A DNA stretch of 39,171 nt from Helicobacter trogontum (GTDB taxonomy: Bacteria > Campylobacterota > Campylobacteria > Campylobacterales > Helicobacteraceae): assembly GCF_000765905.2 (NCBI RefSeq), contig NZ_JRPL02000023.1:1-39171 (forward strand), written 5' to 3'. Positions 18,608 to 26,405 of the stretch are shown in pieces. Under the pieces are notes generated by a model that was not told the origin of the DNA, did not search any database, and saw nothing but the letters and a program-made list of their open reading frames with translations. Position numbers and translations under genes: made by a program. The number at the start of each line of letters is the position of its first letter. The stretch's first letter is position 1.

Positions 18608-19126
18608 TTATCACTCTCCCATTCCCATTATAATCGAAACTCTATAATAAACTCTCTTAAAAGCTGCTTTAAAATAACTAACTCGTTTATAACATATCTA
18701 TCAAAAAATGATATTTGATGGGTTTTGCTACAAAAAATCAAACTAAACTTTTTCCAAGAAATATGAGTTTAAATAACATCAAATGTATTCAGGATAAATG
18801 GGGATGAGGTTGTCTAAGAATAATACTTAGATTTATTTATGACATCTAATGCGATTGATTTTGTCTTAATTATGGTTTAATTTCTTAAAGATCTGTATTT
18901 CAGATATATGCTTATGTCTTATATCTAGTCTTTTATTATTAAGAATATATTATTTTTGAAGTTTAGAGTATAACTCAAAGTAGAAATATCTCAAAAAAAG
19001 AGGATCAAGAAGTCTTTTTGATGGCAACAATATGCAATTACTTCATATCTATTTGCACCTCTTTATTATCCTCAATTTTACATACCATTATATAATGCTA
19101 AATATCTAATTTATGAGGAAAGAAAT
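18608..19126. other. Gene-free divergent intergenic region
   Basis: An AT-rich region of about 520 bases between the divergent YhcH gene and the Tat-exported flavoprotein gene. Apart from -10-like boxes at each end I recognise nothing; there is no AGAWTCT word here. Confidence 0.4.
19091..19096 (+). promoter_or_regulatory. -10 box for the Tat-exported flavoprotein gene
   Basis: TATAAT 31 bases upstream of the start codon, followed by the GAGGAAAG ribosome site. Confidence 0.5.
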
Positions 19127-21064
19127 ATGAGACAAAAGATTGATCGTAGAGACTTTTTAAATGGCATGGCATTAAGCATTGTCGCAGGTATGAGTCCTTT
19201 ACAACTTTTGGCAGATTCCACAGGTTCTCAAAGCAAAACAGATTTAGAATCTATGCAAAATTTTGGGCTAGATTCTAGCTATTATCCGCCAAAATGGCTA
19301 GGACTCCGTGGTAGCAACGATAAAAGTTATGAATTTGCACACATGCTTAGAGATGGAGAAAAGTTTGAATTTAGTGCACTAAAGCCCAAGGAAGAGTATG
19401 ATTTGGTAGTTGTTGGTGCTGGGATTAGTGGACTATCTGGTGCACTTTTTTATCAAAATAAATTTGGTAAAGATAAAAAAATTTTAATACTTGACAATCA
19501 TGATGATTTTGGCGGACATGCAAGACGCAATGAATTTCAATTAAAAAATGGCACAATTCTTAGTTATGGTGGAAGCGAAAGCTTTCAATCACCAAAGGCA
19601 CTTTATTCTAAAGAAGTGAATAGTTTGCTTGAACAAATTGGTATAAATGTAGATTCTCTAGCTAAGCGTTTTGATGTAAATTTTTACCCTGATTTAAAGC
19701 TTAGTCGAGGCGTATATTTTAGTAAATCTGAGTTTGGTGTAGATAAGGTTGTAAGTGGGAATCCAAGAAGTGTGATATGTGATGATGTGCCAAAAGATAA
19801 GTTAAATGCACGTGATATCCAAAGCTTTATTAATGATTTTCCAATGAGTAAAAAAGATAGAGAAGATCTTATTGAGCTTTTCCAAGATAACCAAGATTAC
19901 TTTGCGGGTAAAAGTTTGAAGGAAAAAGAAAAGCTTATGGCAAAAACAAGCTACAAAGACTTCTTAAAGAATTACGTTAAACTCAGTGATGAAGCAATCA
20001 AATTCTTTGAGGGTATGACTGATGATTTTATGGCATTGGGCATTGATGCTGTATCATGCGATGATGCTAGAGCTGCTTTCTTGCCTGGCTTTGATAGTAT
20101 GGGATTAGAACCGCTGGATGAAGAAAGTTTGGCAGAGATGGAGGAGCCCTATATCTATCATTGTGCTGATGGAAATGCAACTGTTGCAAGGCTCATAGTC
20201 AAAAAAATGATACCCCAAATTTGTGCTGGCGGCGATGATATGGATTCTATCACTTTAGCTCATTTTGATTACTCAAAGCTTGATAATCCTGCCCATAATG
20301 TCAGAATCCGCTTAAATAGCACTGTAATTAATGCAGAAAATATAAAAAATGGTGCACTTGTAACCTACATCAATAAAGGCAAGAGCTATCGAGTGAGGGC
20401 AAAAAAGGTGATTATGGCAAACTATAATGCTATGATTCCCTACATTATCCCAACTCTTCCGCAAGCACAAAAAGCTGCATTATCTCAAAATGTCAAGACT
20501 TCACTTATTCACACGAAAGTAATTATTAAAAATTGGCAACCTTTTATAAAGCTTGGTGTGCATGAAATCTACTCGCCAAGAATGCCTTATTCTCGCACAA
20601 AGCTAGACTACCCTGTGAATATGGGCGGATACAAACATCCAAGAGATCCCAATAAACCAATATGTATACATATGGTGTGTTGTATGGAAAGTGTGGCACG
20701 ATTAAAAGGGATTGAGCTTGATGGACTGGATGCACGAGAGAGAGCAAGGGTAAATCGCCATATCTTGCTTGATATCCCATTTGAAGAGCACGAAGCGATG
20801 ATAAAAGGACAATTACAAGGTATGTTAGGAAGTGCTGGATTTGATGCAGATCGCGATATTAGTGCGATTATACTTAATCGTTGGGGACATTGCTACTCTT
20901 ATATGCCAAATTCGCTTTTTGATGATATGAATAAAATAGAAAAGACAATCAAACTTGCTAAAAAACCTTTCAAAAACATTGTAATTGCTAATTCAGATTC
21001 TGCTTATTCTGCTTATATGCACGCTGCTATTGATGAGGCATATCGTGCTGTACATGAGCTATAA
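19127..21064 (+). CDS. Tat-exported FAD-dependent oxidoreductase, spermidine-dehydrogenase-like
   Basis: A 645-residue flavoprotein. Residues 1-30 form a twin-arginine export signal (DRRDFLNG, then the hydrophobic MALSIVAGM), pointing to folded export to the periplasm with its cofactor. The Rossmann FAD motif VVVGAGISGLSG (about 91-102) and ILDNHDDFGGHARRNEF follow. The C-terminus has a flavin-binding NSDSAYSAYMHAAIDEAYRAV. Segments such as YYPPKWLGLRGS and EFAHMLRDGE resemble the spermidine-dehydrogenase group, but substrate cannot be read from sequence. The intact carboxynorspermidine dehydrogenase gene lies 5 kb downstream, with a fragment of it directly after this gene; that fits a polyamine link. 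RBS GAGGAAAG. Confidence 0.75.
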   Translation: MRQKIDRRDFLNGMALSIVAGMSPLQLLADSTGSQSKTDLESMQNFGLDSSYYPPKWLGLRGSNDKSYEFAHMLRDGEKFEFSALKPKEEYDLVVVGAGISGLSGALFYQNKFGKDKKILILDNHDDFGGHARRNEFQLKNGTILSYGGSESFQSPKALYSKEVNSLLEQIGINVDSLAKRFDVNFYPDLKLSRGVYFSKSEFGVDKVVSGNPRSVICDDVPKDKLNARDIQSFINDFPMSKKDREDLIELFQDNQDYFAGKSLKEKEKLMAKTSYKDFLKNYVKLSDEAIKFFEGMTDDFMALGIDAVSCDDARAAFLPGFDSMGLEPLDEESLAEMEEPYIYHCADGNATVARLIVKKMIPQICAGGDDMDSITLAHFDYSKLDNPAHNVRIRLNSTVINAENIKNGALVTYINKGKSYRVRAKKVIMANYNAMIPYIIPTLPQAQKAALSQNVKTSLIHTKVIIKNWQPFIKLGVHEIYSPRMPYSRTKLDYPVNMGGYKHPRDPNKPICIHMVCCMESVARLKGIELDGLDARERARVNRHILLDIPFEEHEAMIKGQLQGMLGSAGFDADRDISAIILNRWGHCYSYMPNSLFDDMNKIEKTIKLAKKPFKNIVIANSDSAYSAYMHAAIDEAYRAVHEL

Positions 21065-21104
21065 AGAGATAGTACAAGCACATTTTCTACTTCTCACATA
21101 TAGC

Positions 21105-21127
21105 TATAGAATCTGCAAGATTCTATA
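21105..21127. terminator. 10-bp stem, 3-base loop hairpin after the Tat flavoprotein gene
   Basis: TATAGAATCT, loop GCA, then AGATTCTATA: a perfect inverted repeat made of two opposed AGAWTCT words, 40 bases after the stop codon. It lacks a clean T run, so it is either a weak terminator or a protein-binding site. Confidence 0.45.
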
Positions 21128-21161
21128 ATATTTATACAAGCATCCATCTAGTAAAACTCGC

Positions 21162-21167
21162 TATAAT
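21162..21167 (+). promoter_or_regulatory. -10 box before the gene fragment
   Basis: TATAAT 37 bases upstream of the fragment's ATG. The intact copy has a TATAAT at a similar distance, though the surrounding upstream sequence is different. Confidence 0.35.
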
Positions 21168-21203
21168 ACGTTATCTATAAATTATTAAATTATGGAGATA
21201 AAA

Positions 21204-21330
21204 ATGGCTTGTGTATTACAAATTGGTGCAGGCGGTGCAGTAGCACATAAAATGGCGATGGATAGAGAGGTTTTTTCTAAGATTATCCTTGCTTCTTGCA
21301 CGATTTTAAATGTGAAGCGATTGCAGATTT
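21204..21330 (+). pseudogene. Decayed 5' fragment of the carboxynorspermidine dehydrogenase gene
   Basis: About 127 bases are nearly identical to the first 137 of the intact gene at 26406 (only a handful of substitutions). Differences include a 9-base deletion between short GGTG-type repeats and a 1-base deletion that breaks the frame, followed by complete loss of similarity. The ATG and a GGAG site remain. It is the truncated remains of a second copy. Confidence 0.9.
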
Positions 21331-21513
21331 TATTTACTTCCATCAATAACAAAATATATTGAGTTGTAGAAGTTTGTCTAGATTTCGACGCCCCATTTTT
21401 GCACGATTTTTTTGATTATAACACATATTTTTAATAAAAAAGTTCCGAAGTCAAAAATATTAGAAATCTTGGTTACATCTCTTAAAACTTATGAATCTTT
21501 AATGATTTTTTGT

Positions 21514-21519
21514 TATAAT
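21514..21519 (+). promoter_or_regulatory. -10 box for the sugar-modification operon
   Basis: TATAAT in the context TTGTTATAATCGTTC, 42 bases before the first start codon. The very similar GTTATAATCGT stands before ccoS. Confidence 0.45.
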
Positions 21520-21561
21520 CGTTCACCTGTGTAAATTTTCAAACAACTAAGGATTAGGTTT

Positions 21562-22587
21562 ATGCTTGATAATACCTCTCTTATTTCAGTGGCAATTTTA
21601 AACAAAAATATTGATTATATCGTCCTACAAAATCTACACGACACTCTTGCAACACAATTCAAATATTTTGAAATCTTGCTAATTAATCCTAATTTTGTGC
21701 ATTTAGAATCTAAAAAAACCAATGTAGTTTGTTCTAGCAAATCATCATCACCCCCCCCCCCCCAGAAAGATCTGTTGCTCCATCTAGAACCCAATTTACC
21801 GGATTCTGAAAATAGAACTCTTAGTAACCTTCGGATTATTTCTGCAAGAATGTTGAGTGAAGAAGTCAAATATTTAGTATTTTTGCAAAACTGCATAGGA
21901 GATTATATACTTTTTATGGATTTGGAACAAAACTCCATACAGGATTCCCAAACCATGCTTACCCAAGCCCGTTTATATGATGTGGTTGTTGGTTCTAGGA
22001 TCACAAAACACCAAGGTATTATCGATAAATTTTTTTCATATATCTTTTATAAGCTGATTTCTATGTGTGGTTCGATGTCTATTAAGCATTCATATAGTGA
22101 ATTTTGCGTATTTAATCGTAAGACAATACATTATCTACTAAATCAAGATGAAAGCATCAAGCTCCTATCTCTTGTGCAATTTGATGAAAGTTTCTCAAAA
22201 TATGAGCATAGATTTATCCCACTCAAGAAATCCAATAAGAAATTTCTTCAAAGTTTAAATTTGGGTATTGATATTATTTTCCAAGGTTCCCATAGATTAT
22301 TACGTGCGGCATCAATACTATCAATTTTTGTAGCATTCTTTAATCTTGTGTATGGCATCTATATTTTTCTATCCTTTATGTTTAGGTCGCACATAGAGGG
22401 TGGATGGACATCAAGTTCGATGTATATGGCAGGGATGAATTTTTGTTTGTTTTTAGTTTTGTGTATCATGAGTGAATATATACGAAGCATTTTGCTTCAT
22501 GTCAAAAAACATAATCTCTATGATATTGTTGATGAAAAAAGCTCTTTGGATTTAGATTTTAAAGAGTTAAATGTGAGGGATAAGTGA
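21562..22587 (+). CDS. Phase-variable, degenerate GT2-family membrane glycosyltransferase
   Basis: A 341-residue protein with the outline of a polyprenyl-phosphate sugar transferase (GtrB/DPM1-like). A GT2-like domain (about 1-215) is followed by two membrane helices (about 245-275 and 285-308). Recognisable are GDYILFMDLEQ, YDVVVGSRI and YSEFCVFNR, at the usual spacing. Two catalytic landmarks are missing: the N-terminal V-D-D-G-S box reads LINPN, and the D-x-D position reads MDLE. A 13-C tract (21751-21763) encodes SSSPPPPQ; at 13 C the frame is open (ON), and gain or loss of one C would truncate it. AAGGA lies 8-9 bases before the ATG. It is the first gene of a tightly coupled four-gene operon. 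Confidence 0.75.
   Translation: MLDNTSLISVAILNKNIDYIVLQNLHDTLATQFKYFEILLINPNFVHLESKKTNVVCSSKSSSPPPPQKDLLLHLEPNLPDSENRTLSNLRIISARMLSEEVKYLVFLQNCIGDYILFMDLEQNSIQDSQTMLTQARLYDVVVGSRITKHQGIIDKFFSYIFYKLISMCGSMSIKHSYSEFCVFNRKTIHYLLNQDESIKLLSLVQFDESFSKYEHRFIPLKKSNKKFLQSLNLGIDIIFQGSHRLLRAASILSIFVAFFNLVYGIYIFLSFMFRSHIEGGWTSSSMYMAGMNFCLFLVLCIMSEYIRSILLHVKKHNLYDIVDEKSSLDLDFKELNVRDK
21751..21763 (+). repeat. Homopolymeric 13-C tract (phase-variation switch)
   Basis: Thirteen consecutive C inside the first operon gene, in an otherwise AT-rich window and the only long C or G run in it. Such tracts slip during replication in Helicobacter and Campylobacter surface genes. The present length leaves the gene in frame. 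Confidence 0.92.
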
Positions 22588-23321
22588 AAAATAAGATATT
22601 GAATATAGTTCTACCGGTACTCAATGAACAAGACTGTCTAGAAAGTAGTGTGATAGAAACCTGTGTATTTTTGGAATCTCATCAAATTCCCTATCTCATA
22701 ACTATCGCTGACAATGGCTCAACAGATAACACACCTGCTATTGCCAAACACTTGTGTCAGACACGAAAAAACATAGAATATGTTCGCATTGACAAAAAAG
22801 GTGTGGGTAGGGCATTTTTAGAATGCATAAATAGAAATCAGCAACGACAAGAAGCTTGTGAATTTATAGGTTATATGGATATTGATTTATCCACAAAACT
22901 TGATCACTTGCAAGAAGTTTATACGCAGCTCTTAAATCACAAGGCTATTGTTGTGGGTTCGAGGTTACTCAAAGATTCCAAGGTCTATAACAGGAGTCTA
23001 AAGAGAGAGATTAGCTCAAGAGGGTTGAATTTTTTGCTAAATTTTCTCCTAAACACTAAGTTCAGTGATGCGATGTGTGGTTTTAAATTTTACACTCATA
23101 CTTACGCATACGATATATCTACCAAATGTCACAAAGATGATGGGTGGTTTTATTGTGCACAGATGCTTATAATCGCACAATATATGGGTATAGAGATTTA
23201 TGAAATTCCAGTTGTATGGAAGGATGACAGAGATTCTAAGGTCAAAATATTTCGTTTAAGCCTCACGTATTTAAAACAAATTTTTATTCTTTGGCTAAAA
23301 AAAATCAGAGGTCGTTTATGA
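22584..23321 (+). CDS. Soluble GT2-family glycosyltransferase
   Basis: A 245-residue glycosyltransferase with complete GT2 motifs: IVLPVLNEQ, then ADNGSTDNTP for the nucleotide-sugar site, MDIDLS as the D-x-D metal site, VVGSRLL, and SDAMCGFKFY as the acceptor-site box seen in dolichol-phosphate-mannose-synthase-like enzymes. There is no membrane helix; the Lys/Arg-rich end may touch the membrane. It starts at GTG, overlapping the previous stop by four bases (GTGA), so it is translationally coupled to the phase-variable gene. Loss of frame upstream may reduce this protein too. The donor sugar is unknown. Confidence 0.85.
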   Translation: MKNKILNIVLPVLNEQDCLESSVIETCVFLESHQIPYLITIADNGSTDNTPAIAKHLCQTRKNIEYVRIDKKGVGRAFLECINRNQQRQEACEFIGYMDIDLSTKLDHLQEVYTQLLNHKAIVVGSRLLKDSKVYNRSLKREISSRGLNFLLNFLLNTKFSDAMCGFKFYTHTYAYDISTKCHKDDGWFYCAQMLIIAQYMGIEIYEIPVVWKDDRDSKVKIFRLSLTYLKQIFILWLKKIRGRL

Positions 23322-24157
23322 ATGCTATTCTTATTGGCAGGGGCGGATGGGGTAAACTTTTAGAAACCTATATCCAACAAAGTGAAAATTTTACTCTACT
23401 TGGTGTATATGGAAGTGATTTTGATATTTCTCTTATTCCTTCTAATACTCAAGTAGCGTTCATTGCAACGCCACTTTGTGCACATTTTGACCTTACTATG
23501 GCGTGCATTACAAAAGGATTACATGTTTTTGTGGAAAAACCCACGTGTAAAACCTTAGATGAATTTTATATGCTGCAGGATTGCGCCAAACAACACAACC
23601 TTAGAATCTATACAGATTATATATACCTTTGCTCCAGCTCTATTTCTTATATCATTGAGATGATAAAAGATAAACCCTTGGATTCTATACATGCTACCAT
23701 TACACAATATGGTAAATTTTATGAAAATGAAAGTGTGTTAGACGTGCTTGGCGTACATTGGCTTAGTGTATTTTGTAGTATATTTCCAGAACTTTATGTA
23801 AAACATTTCTTTTACCAAAATCCTTATCAATTACAGGCAACGTTTTTAACCAAAGATTGCAGATATAAACATTGCAAAATTACACTTTTTTGTTCTCTCT
23901 TACATGATAAAAAAGCTCGAACACTAGAGATTTATGCAAAAGACATGTCTATAGTTTTTGATATGCAAACAAATCCCACCATCAAAATTTCAAACCTTTC
24001 AGAATCTAAAAATATCCATTTCGACGAGCAAAATAATATTGCAAGAACACTTAACCATTTTTATGAGATATTATTTAATGATGAGTTGTATAACAAACAT
24101 ATAAAGATGTGCCATGAGATCTTGCAACTCTGTTGCAATATGAAACCTGCGATATAA
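23318..24157 (+). CDS. Gfo/Idh/MocA-family NAD(P)-dependent oxidoreductase
   Basis: A 279-residue protein. The N-terminal Rossmann start is AILIGRGGWGKLL, followed by VAFIATPLCAHFDL and the family signature GLHVFVEKPTCKT, whose Lys is catalytic in the family. The expected C-terminal alpha/beta dimer domain follows. Such enzymes oxidise or reduce nucleotide-linked or free sugars at C2-C4. The ATG at 23318 overlaps the upstream stop (ATGA), with AGAGG about seven bases before it; an in-frame TTG at 23291 is less likely. Within this operon it probably prepares or modifies the sugar that the glycosyltransferases use. Confidence 0.85.
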   Translation: MNAILIGRGGWGKLLETYIQQSENFTLLGVYGSDFDISLIPSNTQVAFIATPLCAHFDLTMACITKGLHVFVEKPTCKTLDEFYMLQDCAKQHNLRIYTDYIYLCSSSISYIIEMIKDKPLDSIHATITQYGKFYENESVLDVLGVHWLSVFCSIFPELYVKHFFYQNPYQLQATFLTKDCRYKHCKITLFCSLLHDKKARTLEIYAKDMSIVFDMQTNPTIKISNLSESKNIHFDEQNNIARTLNHFYEILFNDELYNKHIKMCHEILQLCCNMKPAI

Positions 24158-24169
24158 ATGAGGTTTAAA

Positions 24170-25258
24170 ATGTATGATTGTGTTATTATTGGTGGTGGCT
24201 TTTATGGGTGTAATATAGCCCTTTATCTTTGTCAATATTATAAAAAAGTTTTACTCATAGAGCGAGAAAATGGTTTATTAAAAAGAGCTAGTCTCAATAA
24301 TCAGGCTCGGGTTCATGGTGGTTATCATTACCCTAGAAGTTTACTTACAGCTTTTAGTTCACTAAAAAATTTTCAATATTTTTGCGAAAACTTTCAAGAT
24401 GCAATCAAAAGTGATTTTGAGAAATATTATGCCCTATCAAGCATTGGTTCTAAATGCAACGCAAACCAGTTTTATCATATTTTTAAAAACATGAACGCTC
24501 CTATTGATGTCGCACCCCCGCACGTCAAGGCATTATTTGATAAAAATCTTATTTCCGAGGTGTTTAGTGTAAGAGAGTATGTATTTAATAGCGATATTTT
24601 GCGAGAAATTTTATCATCAAAACTCAAAAAAGCACATTGCGAAGTGACTCTCAACACAAAGGTACATTATGTTAAAAGTGCTATGACTGGGGTAGAAATT
24701 GGATTATCAAATGATACAAAAATATACGCACACAGGGTATTTAACTGCACATATGCTGGACTTAATGAATTACTGTTGCATTCTGAATTGCCACCACTTA
24801 ATCTTAAGGCTGAAATTACGGAAATGGCTCTCGTTGAAATCCCTAAAATTCTGCATAACATAAGTGTTACAGTCATGGATGGAGCATTTTTTTCTTTTAT
24901 GCCTTTTCCCACAAAAAATTTATATACCCTAAGTCATGTTCGCTATACACCGCATATGAGTTTTATGGACAAGGGAAATCTAGATAATTATCAAAATCTT
25001 GAGCAATACAGCAAAGATTCTCGTTTTATGTATATGATATACGATGCCAAACGCTATATGCCGATATTAAATGAGTGTATCTATAAAGATTCCATATTTG
25101 AGATAAAAATAGTAAGTATAAAAAATGAACAAGATGATGGAAGACCCATAATCTTTACAAAAGATTATGGGATAAAAAACTTTTACAATGTCTTAGGTGG
25201 TAAGATTGACAATATTTATGATATTTTGAATCATATAAAAGGTAGCATTTTTCAATAA
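24170..25258 (+). CDS. FAD-dependent oxidoreductase (DAO-like) of the sugar-modification operon
   Basis: A 362-residue flavoprotein starting MYDCVIIGGGFYG, the FAD-binding G-x-G-x-x-G, then VLLIERE. The segment NNQARVHGGYHYPRS is typical of DAO-type oxidoreductases found in polysaccharide clusters. The C-terminus, DDGRPIIF then NFYNVLGGKIDNIYD, has the closing flavin loop. The ATG at 24170 has GAGG six bases upstream; an in-frame ATG at 24158 has no site. It is the last gene of the operon. Together with the Gfo/Idh enzyme it suggests a two-step redox alteration of a sugar or lipid-linked glycan. The substrate is unknown. Confidence 0.8.
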   Translation: MYDCVIIGGGFYGCNIALYLCQYYKKVLLIERENGLLKRASLNNQARVHGGYHYPRSLLTAFSSLKNFQYFCENFQDAIKSDFEKYYALSSIGSKCNANQFYHIFKNMNAPIDVAPPHVKALFDKNLISEVFSVREYVFNSDILREILSSKLKKAHCEVTLNTKVHYVKSAMTGVEIGLSNDTKIYAHRVFNCTYAGLNELLLHSELPPLNLKAEITEMALVEIPKILHNISVTVMDGAFFSFMPFPTKNLYTLSHVRYTPHMSFMDKGNLDNYQNLEQYSKDSRFMYMIYDAKRYMPILNECIYKDSIFEIKIVSIKNEQDDGRPIIFTKDYGIKNFYNVLGGKIDNIYDILNHIKGSIFQ

Positions 25259-25346
25259 TCAATCATCACTATAATATCTCGCCCTCATGTTTCAAGTTGT
25301 TAATTTTGCTATCATTAACCTTAAGTTTTAAGATAAAGGAGTGTCT

Positions 25347-26342
25347 ATGACCTTTAAAGCATTGTATGTAGATATGCAAGGAGAAAATCTCATACACGCA
25401 ATAAAAAATATCACCATAGATGATCTATCAGATGGCGATGTGATTATAGAGGTCAAATACTCAAGTATCAACTATAAAGATATGCTTGCGTTTAAGAAAA
25501 AAGGTGGTGTGATTCGTAAGTATCCTATGATACCGGGTATAGATCTCTGCGGTGAGATTGTAGAATCCAACAATCCAAGCTATAACATAGGACAAAAAGT
25601 CTTAGCAACAGGCTTTGGTATAGGGGTTTCACACACTGGCGGCTATGCGCAATATGCAAGATTGCAATCATCATGGATTACGCCCTTGCCAAATGGATTA
25701 TCACTCAAAGATAGTATGATAGTAGGCACGGCAGGTTTTACAGCAGCTTTAAGCATAGAATCTTTGCAACAAGCAGGCATGAATAAAAGCAATCAACCCA
25801 AGATAGCCATAACTGGTGCAACGGGTGGTGTAGGCACCATGGCAATCGCACTCCTTAAAGCAAAAGGTTATGACAATATCACCGCTATCACCTCCAAAGA
25901 TAGCCAATCACCAATGCTAAAAAGTCTTGGCGCAAGTGATATCGTATCGCCAAAAGATATCATAAAAGATGATAACAAGCCCCTAAGACCGCAATGCTTT
26001 GATTATGTGATTGATTGTGTGGGTGGTGAATTAGCTGCAGGTTTATTGACACAAATATCCTATGGTGGAGCGATGAGTGTATGTGGGAATGCAAGTGGGA
26101 TAGCTCTAAATACAAATATTTTGCCCTTTATCTTGCGTGGGATACAGCTTATTGGTATAGATTCTGTGGCATATCCAAATGAGAAAAGATTAAGAATTTG
26201 GAATGAAATCTCAAATGCAATGGAATTTATACGAAAAATACCTACCACAGAAGTTACACTTGATACACTAGTAGATAGATTAGATTCCATAAAAAATTCA
26301 ACCAACACAGGAAGAAATATAGTATCAATCAATAATCAATAA
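25347..26342 (+). CDS. Medium-chain reductase of the AcuI/YhdH (acrylyl-CoA reductase) family
   Basis: A 331-residue NADPH-dependent oxidoreductase with a GroES-like first domain (VKYSSINYKDMLAF, IPGIDLCGEIV) and a Rossmann second domain (ITGATGGVGTMAIALL, FDYVIDCVGG). The catalytic-zinc cysteines of alcohol dehydrogenases are absent, as usual in the quinone-oxidoreductase/YhdH branch. YhdH/AcuI members reduce acryloyl-CoA and related enoyl compounds, protecting against reactive acrylyl species. The ATG at 25347 has AAAGGA six bases upstream; a GTG two codons earlier abuts that site. It stands alone between the sugar operon and the carboxynorspermidine dehydrogenase gene, with a 63-base gap to the latter. 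Confidence 0.88.
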   Translation: MTFKALYVDMQGENLIHAIKNITIDDLSDGDVIIEVKYSSINYKDMLAFKKKGGVIRKYPMIPGIDLCGEIVESNNPSYNIGQKVLATGFGIGVSHTGGYAQYARLQSSWITPLPNGLSLKDSMIVGTAGFTAALSIESLQQAGMNKSNQPKIAITGATGGVGTMAIALLKAKGYDNITAITSKDSQSPMLKSLGASDIVSPKDIIKDDNKPLRPQCFDYVIDCVGGELAAGLLTQISYGGAMSVCGNASGIALNTNILPFILRGIQLIGIDSVAYPNEKRLRIWNEISNAMEFIRKIPTTEVTLDTLVDRLDSIKNSTNTGRNIVSINNQ

Positions 26343-26350
26343 CTAAATGC

Positions 26351-26356
26351 TATAAT
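26351..26356 (+). promoter_or_regulatory. Extended -10 box for carboxynorspermidine dehydrogenase
   Basis: TGCTATAAT, an extended -10 (TGn-TATAAT), 55 bases before the gene's ATG. Confidence 0.5.
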
Positions 26357-26405
26357 ACAGCTTCAAATTACCTAGTATTATATATTTCATTGTAAGGATT
26401 GTATT

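Larger units (their letters stand above)
21065..21561. other. Intergenic stretch with hairpin, gene fragment and operon promoter
   Basis: This interval contains an AGAWTCT hairpin, a 127-base decayed fragment of the carboxynorspermidine dehydrogenase gene, and the promoter of the sugar-modification operon. Nothing was recognised in 21331-21500. Confidence 0.6.
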
